Assembly: GCA_004335635.1 (NCBI GenBank)
Contig: QAXH01001782.1
Location: 1-16,865 of the forward strand
DNA: 16,865 nt
Origin: Chloromonas sp. AAM2
Lineage: Eukaryota > Chlorophyta > Chlorophyceae > Chlamydomonadales > Chlamydomonadaceae
Direction of reading: 5' to 3'
The notes beneath the pieces were generated by a model. That model was not told where the DNA came from. It ran no database searches and saw only the letters and a program-made list of their open reading frames with translations. The stretch's first letter is position 1. Each line of letters begins with the position of its first letter. Both the position numbers and the translations under genes were made by a program. Positions 7,701 through 16,000 of the stretch are shown here, in pieces.

Positions 7701-8780
7701 AGCTAAGGAGTACGACGTGGCCGCAGCACAGCATTATCACCGGCTGCGCGGACATATTCCATCGTGAGCATCTTCTCGAGGGACCCTGCACCTTGGGCTC
7801 ATTTGGAAACCGCCCTGTTATGCGGCACTTTCTCGCGCTGTAACTGTTTTCTCTGTTTGGCACACGTCACTATGCCCATTATAGCAGGAACTGCTTGGTA
7901 AGCGTGGGCAGGTTTGTGAGGTTTACTGTACGCTTGGTAACTGCAGTGATGGACCAGTTCTGTGCCGCTGTGATCACTATGTGGAATGAGCTATGCTTGG
8001 AAACGCCGGCCGTGCGTCCATGCAATTGCATGCTGCAGTTGCGCAGTTCAGTGCCGGTCATGCCGAAAGAGTTCATGCCGGCGGCATTTTTGATTCGCGC
8101 AAGCTTGCAATTCCTTTCCTTTATTATGCCAGTTACAGATGAAGAGCCTCTGCGCATCATTTTCCGTTCATGTATCATCTGATCAACTTGCAAGCAACGC
8201 TTTCAGAGCGGAATTTTCGACCGGATAGCCGGCGCCAAGAAGCATCGCAAACACAGGAGCCATTAGAAGCATAAGCCGGCGGAGTAAGGTTCCAGGGCTG
8301 TGGCAATTACAGATTTTTGCTCGAACAAGGAAGAGTCTTGCACGCCTGCACACAGATTGTACGTCATCAAGATGCCCTCAACATGATGCTCGCTTCACAG
8401 GCTCGATACCTGCACTCTCACAACCAGATTGACCTTGTGTTGAAAATTGCAGGCCATGGCAATAGCAGCGATTGTACAAGGCTCAACTCAATCCAAAGCA
8501 AGCATGCAGCACATGTCCAAGCTGCAGCTTCTGTTCATCCCCAGACATGCTTGATCTTAAGCTGCTTATGACTCTCAGGTTTGAAACAGGCACTGCTTAC
8601 AGGAACAAACCAGTAACTCGTGCGGACAAACACGAGCAGCATGTGCAGCGCACAGCAAAAGCTTCAGACACGTGCTGTGTAAAGCACTGCTTGAACGGTG
8701 GCTTGGCAATCACAATGATTAGCTATGTGTACTTTGATGTGCAGGTACAGTTTCATAACGGGGTGAACAGAGTGAATCGA
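7701..8780. other. Region upstream of the TUTase-like gene with no convincing gene
   Basis: This stretch should contain the promoter of the minus-strand gene that starts near 7700. Two opposing frames of about 100 codons (7895-8182 plus, 7879-8193 minus) overlap and neither shows a motif or a clear coding bias. TGTAA on the minus strand occurs at 8137-8133, 8311-8307 and 8601-8597; any of these could end the candidate minus-strand gene to the right. No TATA box or other promoter element could be picked with confidence. Confidence 0.4.
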
Positions 8781-9234
8781 AAAAAAAGATGTTTGCCAGT
8801 TTTGGAACAGCTTGACTGCCGGCTCACTGTAGGGGTATGTAAGCCCTGCCACCCACCAAAGGGTTGTACTGGCACATATGCAGCTGCATGCCACAGTATC
8901 CCATAAACCTGATGCTATCCTTGGTCGTCTCCGTTTGCGAGTCCACCTCATTCGTGCACTTGACGAGTTCCTCTCGTGGCCTCAGATGTTGTGACCACCC
9001 TGAAGCATGCGCCCGGGTAGGACATGGCCATATCTTGGCCCTGTTGATCAACCCCGCCCTCATCACCACATAGAACTTTCACGTACAAAGCCATGCCCAC
9101 CACGCGCAGTTTCATGGTGACCCGATGCCTCACCGTCTACAGCAATGACTCTGATTTCACTGTTCCCCGCTGCCACACTGGTCCCAGTGTTGTTCCTGGA
9201 AACTGTCCCAGAACTGGCAAGCATCTTCTTTTTG
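8781..9234. mobile_element. 454-bp inverted-repeat element with TTGCCAGTTCTGGGACAG-type ends
   Basis: The left end at 8781-8810 is A-rich followed by GATGTTTGCCAGTTTTGGAA then CAG. The right end at 9203-9234 is CTGTCCCAGAACTGGCAAGC then ATCTTCTTTTTG, its imperfect complement over about 30 bp with a few mismatches and a small gap. Related ends recur at 11253 and 11743-11796, so this is a dispersed family. No target-site duplication is obvious and no transposase is present. A protein-like minus-strand segment (8999-9136) lies inside it. Confidence 0.55.
8999..9136 (-). CDS. Candidate exon of unknown gene
   Basis: The acceptor would be CATTGCTGTAG (9139-9137) and the end TTCAGG|GTGGTC, both phase 0. 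It encodes TVRHRVTMKLRVVGMALYVK followed by VLCGDEGGVDQQGQDMAMSY and PGACFR. The frame stays open to a TGA near 8950. It could be a further exon of the gene starting at 10905, or a captured fragment within the inverted-repeat element that encloses it. No family is recognised. Confidence 0.25.
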
Positions 9235-9240
9235 TAAGGC

Positions 9241-9331
9241 TATCACGTGCGTCACTCAAGACTGACAAAAGAAACAATGTCATCCTGCCGACAAGCACAT
9301 GCATTGTGGCGGTTGTGGGATCCCACGCAAA
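9241..9331 (-). CDS. Candidate downstream exon of the 10905 gene; 3' edge not resolved
   Basis: The acceptor CATGGCTCTGGCTCAG is in phase 0 and matches the donor phase at 9714. The frame reads FAWDPTTATMHVLVGRMTLF then LLSVLSDARD, with a hydrophobic segment that could span a membrane. It runs on into the right end of the inverted-repeat element at 9203-9234 without a stop, so the true donor is unclear; CAC|GTGATAG near 9245 is one option. Listed only because it continues the frame of the better supported exon at 9714-9867. Confidence 0.25.
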
Positions 9332-9713
9332 CTGAGCCAGAGCCATGTGAGCACCAAGCACGTCACATGGTACAGCAGATGCTGGCAAGCGGCACCTGGT
9401 AGTTTACCCAAAGATTTTGGCAAGGGGGCAGGGAGCAGTGGTGACACACAGCTTACCCTACTACTTTCCCTCTAGATCAGCACTCATTGTCAGACAGAGG
9501 CCAGGCACACCACCAACCCATTTGGTGCAGACAGCAACCAAGTTGCCACATCAGTAATCAAAGATATGTGAAATCCAGGTTGGTTTCTGGTGTACAGCCA
9601 ACGATCGTATGCTTTCCGGTGCAGCCGCCATTAAAAGTCATCGTCATCTGCGTTCAGGTCAGGCACTTGGCATGGTGTAAGGAGTATGGGCACAGGCTGA
9701 CGTGCATTCTCAC

Positions 9714-10905
9714 CACTTCAGGCCAGTAGCGGTGCCAGTCCGCACCAGCCCTGTAGAGCAAGGCGAACAGCTGGTGTGAAGAGCTATGGCCAAGAGAAAT
9801 GATCACTGCCGTGTTCATGTAAAAGGAGCAGTGCTGCAATCCTCGGTACCACCATCTCGGTAAATCACTGTGCTAAGTGTGATGCACATGTTGACGTGAC
9901 TCGATCAGTGGATGGTTGACCACTAGTTGACAGCTGGAGGGTCGCATGCATTGCTCCAGCATGTACCATGCAGCAACATGTCTCACGTGGAAGCAGCTTG
10001 GCCTGATGGGAATCATAGTCCATGCTGAACTCATGCAAGGTGCACGCCCTGGCTAGTCTGTCTGTCCGTTTCTTTGCAGTACTCTTCACCCGAAATGGGA
10101 CAAAGATGGCCAGCAACAGAGCTCCATCCATTGATTCCACAGGACCAACATGGAAAACTCAAAGTGCACTCCAAACAAAAGCCCCAAACCCGACCCACCT
10201 AACGCAGACATGATAAAGAGACTCCGTGCTGCATGTAGTAAATTGCATGCTGTCCCACTGGGTATATGTTGACTGGCTTGACCACTCGCAGCTTGATGAA
10301 TAGGCGACAATTGTTGTTGCTGTGCCCATTGTTGCATGCCAAAACTGCGCAGGCAGGCAGGCAGGCAGGCGTAAAAGGGATTGATCTGGGAGTCAGCTTG
10401 TGAGTTGTTGCAAGCAGGGCGGTGCTGATCTCATGGGTTTGTCCACGTGTGCACCCATGCACATGCTGGACTGTGCCTGCGTACACCCATTGCACTGTCG
10501 ACACGTGTGTGTGTGGGCCTGCTTCATGCACGTGCATGGGCATGCCTGCATGAACCTGTGCATGTGCGTGCTTGTATGCACGTGCATTTGCCCATGCATG
10601 CAGTGACCCAGCATGCACTGCGCAAAGATACTACAGCTGAGGCCAAGGAAGATCAAATTAAATCTGATCATGTCTGCACATGTCTTGCACGCTGTGTGTG
10701 GAAAACCCTAGCCTTGACCTCACCTTTGCGCTAAGCAGCTACTGCTATGTGCGGCGAAGGATAACGTTGGCTGCTGCGCGATTGGGCCGATGCATGATGC
10801 TGCAAAGAGATTGCTGGTAAAGCAAACCGGGCTCGGCCAAGATTGATGGCTGGCGTATTGCCGTGAAACAGAAGCAAGCGCGCGCATGCACGATCGCGAC
10901 GCCAT
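9714..10905 (-). CDS. Candidate gene, organelle-targeted membrane protein, first three exons
   Basis: Exon 1 (10905-10724) begins MASRSCMRALASVSRQYASH, is rich in Ser, Ala and Arg, lacks acidic residues, and ends GCGCAAAG|GTGAGG in phase 2. This resembles a mitochondrial or plastid transit peptide. Exon 2 (10344 to about 10092) follows GCCTGCGCAG in phase 2 and encodes FGMQQWAQQQQLSPIHQAAS, then a hydrophobic stretch SLFIMSALGGSGLGLLFGVH and FEFSMLVLWNQWMEL, ending TTTCGG|GTGAAG in phase 2. Exon 3 (9867-9714) follows AGCACAG and encodes DLPRWWYRGLQHCSFYMNTA, VIISLGHSSSHQLFALLYRA and GADWHRYWPEV, ending GAAGTG|GTGAGA. All phases agree and two or three membrane segments are likely. No family is recognised; other frames in exon 2 are also open, so confidence is moderate at best. 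Confidence 0.42.
10350..10370. repeat. (CAGG)5 microsatellite
   Basis: Five tandem CAGG units. On the minus strand this is a CCTG run lying directly upstream of the predicted acceptor GCGCAG at 10345, so it would serve as the pyrimidine-rich tract of that intron if the gene model at 10905 is right. Confidence 0.9.
10441..10620. repeat. CATGCA/TGCACG-rich low-complexity tract
   Basis: About 180 bp dominated by alternating purine-pyrimidine words (TGCATG, GCACGTGCA, ACACGTGTGTGTG). It gives long but meaningless Cys/His/Met-rich frames on both strands. It falls in the predicted intron between exons 1 and 2 of the candidate gene at 10905. Shorter tracts of the same kind occur at about 6010-6040 and elsewhere in the window. 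Confidence 0.7.
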
Positions 10906-11250
10906 ATCTACTTGATTACTGATCTATGCGATTGATCGCGAGTTGTGCGCCGAAATGTAACCGCCTCGCACTTTTCCAGATGACCAGCTGCACCAGACTT
11001 GTCATGTCGTGCTGTGATCACTGATTTGTCGCTCAATCAGTACGAACTGATGTGAAGTGGACAGTCTAACAACAATAATTGAACAAATACATGTATACGT
11101 GTAAGGCACCCTAAACGCAGCAACTTAAACAACGTGCTGAGTGTGAGTGACTGGAAGCAAAGAACCACCTAGCAGCTCATCAATATACCCCTGTCCCTAC
11201 AGGATGTAGTTCGCCACATCGCCTGTGGTCACATGTCAGTCCACAGCACA
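10906..11250. other. Presumed promoter region of the candidate gene at 10905; no gene seen
   Basis: This stretch is relatively AT-rich in its centre (around 11070-11100, with AACAACAATAATTGAACAAA and a TATACG). It contains no long or protein-like frame on either strand. It lies upstream of the ATG at 10905 on the minus strand. No core promoter motif can be named. Confidence 0.3.
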
Positions 11251-11252
11251 TG

Positions 11253-11272
11253 CTTGCCATTTCTGGGACAAT
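11253..11272. repeat. Solo copy of the TTGCCAGTTCTGGGACAG-type end
   Basis: CTTGCCATTTCTGGGACAAT lies in plus orientation, with two differences from the family core. With the inverted copy at 11776-11796 it could mark a 544-bp element (11253-11796), but the interior was not compared with the 8781-9234 element. Confidence 0.55.
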
Positions 11273-11444
11273 TTTTTGGGTGGTGCGACTGACATGACTC
11301 TTTGACTGATGAGGCTAACTGAACTCGAGTTGCTTCCTTGGATAATCATTACGGTCGTGTCACACTGCACGTGTACATCGATGTACGCGGTGCAACATGC
11401 GTTCCGCAACGGTGCCAGTTTCAGAAGTAATAACTGGGTTTTGG

Positions 11445-11471
11445 GTGCCGTTCAGGTGCCATTCAAGTGCC
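11445..11471. repeat. Short 11-bp tandem repeat
   Basis: GTGCCGTTCAG, GTGCCATTCAA and then GTGCC lie head to tail. It is too short to interpret further. Confidence 0.7.
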
Positions 11472-11531
11472 AGTGGGTTGTAGTGCTAGAACTGTAGTCC
11501 TGAGGCCTGGAGGTCCTTTAAATATTTAGGT

Positions 11532-11589
11532 TACCGTAGTGAGCATCAGTAGTGGGCCCATACCGGAGTGAGCATCAGTGGTGGGCATA
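11532..11589. repeat. 29-bp tandem repeat, two copies
   Basis: Units at 11532-11560 and 11561-11589 share TACCG(T/G)AGTGAGCATCAG then T(A/G)GTGGGC and differ at only a few positions. No gene covers the site. Confidence 0.85.
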
Positions 11590-11742
11590 GTGGTATGAGC
11601 AGTGCTTGTCGTGACCAAATGTTCCATCATCAGCAGTTGAGCAGTGGACTGGCCGAGTAGTACTGTTGGTCTGGGTGATTGTGAGTACACCCTGGAGGCT
11701 TAGGTACACATGTTACAGTACATGGCCAAAACACAAAAGAAG

Positions 11743-11796
11743 TTTGCCAGTTCTGGGACAGTTCCTTGTTTCACAAATTGTCCCAGAACTGGCAAA
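11743..11796. repeat. 21-bp stem hairpin of the TTGCCAGTTCTGGGACAG repeat family
   Basis: The arm at 11743-11763 (TTTGCCAGTTCTGGGACAG then TT) pairs with 11776-11796 across a 12-base loop. All 21 pairs are Watson-Crick except one G-T pair. If transcribed it would fold into a compact hairpin like a short-loop small-RNA precursor. It could equally be two abutting ends of the dispersed inverted-repeat element, since the same core ends the element at 8781-9234. Confidence 0.85.
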
Positions 11797-11799
11797 TGG

Positions 11800-12850
11800 G
11801 CATTTGGTATCGTGCTTGATTGTGAACAAGCACGCATCAAAACATCGCACACTGCTATACAGCGCGTCATACCTGCTTCAAACAACAGCAGCGTTGACGT
11901 GGGCCCGGTTCAGTGCCAAAACAGAACTGATCTCATCAGATCAACGATATCACCATCACCATAATCAGATGGCGTCCGCACCCACAAATATGCTCAAAGC
12001 CTCATATCAGGTAGCAGTTGGACGTGCTCCAGCTGAGATAAACCAAATCCCAATAAGCAGGATGACGATCAAAGGCAGATGAAAGGGCAAGCACGTGGGG
12101 GCGCAAGGTGTTGCGACCATGTACAGGCCCTGGGGATTGTAAGCAGCGGGGTTATGAAGCAGGGGCCTGGGCACACCAGGTGTGGCCGCCTGCTTGTCAA
12201 CACATGCACTGCGGCGCAACCGTAACGACCTCCTTTGAACGTAAAGGTGGGAAGGAAGACAATTATGACTGCGCATACAGGAAGTGTGAGGTGTCCGGTA
12301 CCACAAGGTTCAATCAAAAGTCCTCAGAGACGATCACGTGAATCCGCAACAAATAATGCGTTGTTCTACGGCCCTTGTCACAGAACAGTATGTAAGGATG
12401 AAAGGGTAAGGTTCCCAAGTCGATCTTCAAAACAAGTGGCAACAATGTGCCAACAGGTTTTGCAGCGCGAGAAACTCAGGTCTGGTCTCTCATAAGGACC
12501 AACTCACTCAAACCTCGCAAAACAGTTTGAAACAATCTCATCATGAATTCAGGCAGGACGCAGCATTTGCAGCTGCAAGCAAAAGCCAGGTGCGGAAGTC
12601 AATTGGTCAATGAAGACGCGCTTGTCCGTACCGTCACTTGAATCTTGCACATGGTTTGCATGGTTTCTAAGGAGTGAAGGGCGTAGGGAGTTGAGATGAA
12701 GGCCTCAGCGGGAGCCTGAAGTCAGCCCATAGTGGTAGATGAGGTTCACTCAGTCGCATATGGAAAGCCATCAGCAGCAGGGTACAGTATCTGATTGGTT
12801 TGCTTTCAAATACTCGGTTCAGATTTGTACAGGCAATCCACTTGTCATGG
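11800..12850. other. Intergenic region with no convincing gene
   Basis: Several frames of 60-140 codons overlap on both strands without motifs. The best is a minus frame ending at 12007 (GLYMVATPCAPTCLPFHLPL, then a hydrophobic run IVILLIGIWFISAGA and a stop), preceded by a possible acceptor CAATCCCCAG near 12132. It might be a final exon with a membrane segment, but no partner exon was found. The right end of this stretch lies downstream of the membrane-protein gene's stop. Confidence 0.3.
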
Positions 12851-12856
12851 ATGCAT

Positions 12857-12861
12857 TTACA
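12857..12861 (-). terminator. TGTAA poly(A)-type signal of the membrane-protein gene
   Basis: TGTAA on the minus strand lies 170 bases downstream of the TAA stop at 13034-13032. TGTAA is the usual polyadenylation signal in Chlamydomonas and relatives, so the 3' UTR would end near 12840. The distance is reasonable for algal 3' UTRs; cleavage site not visible. Confidence 0.55.
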
Positions 12862-13031
12862 TAGCAATTCGTTGGAGCAGCCCGCCGATTAACAAAGGTT
12901 GGAACAGCTCTGATTCAGCTGCTTCGATGCAATCACTGCAATGCCGGTGCGAATATGCAGCCACAGTGCGCATGTCGTGCATCCTGCTGAAAAGCTCAGG
13001 AGGCACAAGTTGCAGGCCTCCTGGGCGTTGC

Positions 13032-13073
13032 TTAGTCCTGCCTCATCATCTTCCTGATTTGCTCCTCAAGATC
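13032..13073 (-). CDS. Membrane protein exon 5: 13-codon terminal exon and stop
   Basis: The acceptor GCGACCGTTTCTTGCAG is excellent and in phase 0. It is followed by DLEEQIRKMMRQD and TAA. The encoded peptide is a short charged amphipathic helix, a sensible end for a disordered tail. The alternative, retaining the 205-base intron, would instead add VRHVTAARDDKPDVLDARRT and more before a stop at 13174. Confidence 0.75.
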   Translation of the reverse strand, partial: DLEEQIRKMMRQD

Positions 13074-16000
13074 CTGCAAGAAACGGTCGCAGAAACAGCA
13101 TTCATGTACCTGCTGCAGAAATGCTGCTTAACCATTTGTTGTTCTGCCCCTGGTAGTTCTTGATCACGGCAACTCAGTGCTTAACACAGGCGCACAGTAT
13201 ACACCTTTCATGTAATGTAGTACGCCTGGCATCAAGTACATCTGGCTTGTCATCACGTGCAGCTGTCACGTGTCTCACCTGGCTTGCCTCCGGGGTGCTG
13301 TCGGGTTGAGAGGCCGTTCCCGCAGCCAACCGGCTGCGCTGCGCCTGGAGCGCAGGCAGGGTCGAGGCAGGTGCTGGCGCCACGCCGTTGCCAGTGCTTC
13401 CCGCCGATGCCGGCCGGGGTGACCGCTGCACCTGATGCCCTTCAGTCACCGACCCCGGGCGTGAGGCTCCGGGGGACTGTTGCGGGGAGACGCGGTTGGA
13501 CAGGCGGGGCGACTTGTTGCCTGGGTGTGGCGAGCCAAGCTCCTCCTCCGGACGGTTGGTTGGCACCACCGTGGCTCCGTTGATGCTGGCGTTGCGTGAG
13601 ACGGTGGCACGAAGGGAGTTCATCACCAGGTTGTGCTGTGACGGCTGTTGGTGGTGAGAGGACGTGCGATCCCATATGGGCAGGCCGGAGGTGGAAGGCT
13701 CGTCATGGGCCTCGGGCTCAGTCTCCTGGGCCATGCCGGCAGGAAGGGCGGCGGCGATGGGGCCGGAGGGGGCGATGGGTGGTGCTGATGGTGGACGGGA
13801 AGCAGGTGCGGAGTTCATTCCGCGCCGGGCTGCTGCTGCACTGGCCAGGCGGGCGTTGTCCTGGGTAAAGGATAGGTCGGACTGGACCATGGTCTGCTTG
13901 CCTCCCTTGGCGGGCTGGTCGGCCTGCAAGCAAAACGAAGGTGAGCAATGAGTCAAGTAGTGGCCGTGTAGCAGTAGGCTGGCAATACAATGGTGAAGCA
14001 AACCGAAATTGAGGCAGTGGTTCTAACCAGGCTGCTGCTGCTCCCCAGCCACAAATCCTGAGCCCACTCACATATGAAGCCATACGCTTGTTGTTGTTTC
14101 TTGACTTGATGACAATGGCGGCAATGAGTGCCAGGCATGCAGCGCCACCCACACCGACAGCCACTCCGATGATGGCTGGTGTCGACATCTTGGTGCCGCT
14201 TGAATTGTCGCCGCTGCCACCGCTGGGAGCGGAAGCCGGGGCGTTGGCCGCTGACTGCTGTGTGGAGCAGCCGATCTGGGAGGTGGGGGCGGAGAACAGG
14301 CTCGCCAGGTCAGTGCACTGGGAGGTGACTGTGCCAGAGGTGGAGCGGGGCTGGGTGACGGAGACGATGGTGGAGGTGGTGGTGCTGCCGAAGCCGCAGA
14401 CGGAGGGGTAGAGCTTTCCCAGGACGTCCTGGTTGGTTGCAGCAGAGTCCTCGCTGTTGAAGTTGGTGGCGCCATACTCAACGTTGATGGTCCAGTCAGT
14501 GGCAGTGCCACCACTGCGATAGGAGGGCAATGCAGAGTAACGAATTTGAACTCAATGAACAGCCTGGGGATCAGGTTGGTTCAGCGCGTGCGCCACTGTT
14601 GCAAAGAAGGGTGCGTAAATCAATACTCTGTGTCTAACCGTTGCAAACGTTCCTTACACCTATCAATCAGGTTAAACTAGCCTACCTGCACAGGGAGGAA
14701 GTCTGTGCCAGAGCACGACCCCTGCGTCTGGCTGCGTCCACTGAAGAGCCCAGGCGGCAGGAAACCTTGACGTTCGCGCTAGATGTGCCGAGTGCAGCGG
14801 CCACATTGCTGCTCAGCTGCTGGCGGGTTGCCTGCAGCAAAGGAAACAGTGCAAGAGCGAGTGAGTTGGTTATGCTGGCTATGAAGAGCTGGAGCATAGC
14901 CAGTGTAGCAGACAGGTTCATCAAGAGCCAGGGTTCCAAGCAAAAGTAGCGAGTGTGCAGGCTGCAGGCACAAGCAAACCACACGCATTGGTCAACACAA
15001 ACTGGTTGAACTAGAGCATGCGGAAGGCCAACACGTGTTGCTGCAGGTGCACAGCCCCGTGCATGCAGATATGTAGCCAGGGTCGTTGGTTCTCCGTACC
15101 TGTGAGCAGTCTGGGGCTTGTGAGAAGTCACTGAAGCCCACTGGCAGTGTGGTGAGGTATCCGTTGATTGTGGCCTTGGTGTCAGCGGTGACGATGGCCA
15201 GAATGCCCTGCAGATCAGCAGCGTCCTTCAACTGCCGCAGCACGTAGAACTGGGCCACCACCAGGGTGGAGTTGGAGGGGAGAGGAGGGGCTGGGGGCAG
15301 AGGAGGGCGGGGTGGTGGCGCGGGAGGGGAGGGGGGTGTGGCGCCGGCGGTCAAGATGATGGCACCGGAGTTGCTGTCCAACCAAGGATAGGCAGGCACA
15401 TCGATGGTGATGTCGATTGAGCTGGTGTAGGAGGGGACTTCAACGTCGCTTGTTGCCTTGTAGGGACCCATGGGGCCGTCCTCAGCGTTGAAAACGATCG
15501 ACATGTTGACAAAGGCAGGCTTGAGCAGGTTGAGGCGGTTGACGCCACCGGGGATCTGCGCGATGTTGTACTGTGTGATGCCGGGTACGGAGATGCGGTA
15601 GGGCTTGATGACGTTTGGCTTGGGGCTGCGGAACTCCATTGGGAAGCATGACCAGACCCAGCACGTGCTGAAGGCGAATGACCGTGTGATGACATCATAA
15701 GTGGGCAGCGACAGGCACTGCTGGGTGCTGGCAGTGACGCCATCGGTGCGAGTGACAGTGGCAAGAACGGTCTCCTCTGGGCAAACGCCGTTGGTTGGCA
15801 CCGCAGGGCAGCGGCAGAGCGAGAACTCTGGAGCGGGTGGGGTTGCCGGCAGGTCTTGGCCGGGCATGAGGTCAAGCACAACAGCGGCGGACAGATCGTC
15901 GTAGCCGACAGGCACGAAGTAGGTGAAGGTGAAGTTGCTGAGGCCGCTTGGTGGCAGAGTGACGGTTCCGATGGTCCAGTCGGGGTTGTATGCGGGGTGC

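Noticed and set aside
7879..8193. 104-codon minus frame upstream of the TUTase-like gene
   Set aside because: No motif and no clear splice partners, and the opposite strand is equally open, so it was not listed as a gene.
10393..10671. Cys/His/Met-rich frames that look like a metal-binding protein
   Set aside because: They are produced on both strands by the CATGCA-rich low-complexity tract and lie in a predicted intron.
13174..13278. Continuation of membrane protein exon 4 to the stop at 13174 as the main C-terminus
   Set aside because: A strong GTGAGA donor and a strong in-phase acceptor leading to a short charged ending make splicing more likely; kept only as an alternative form.
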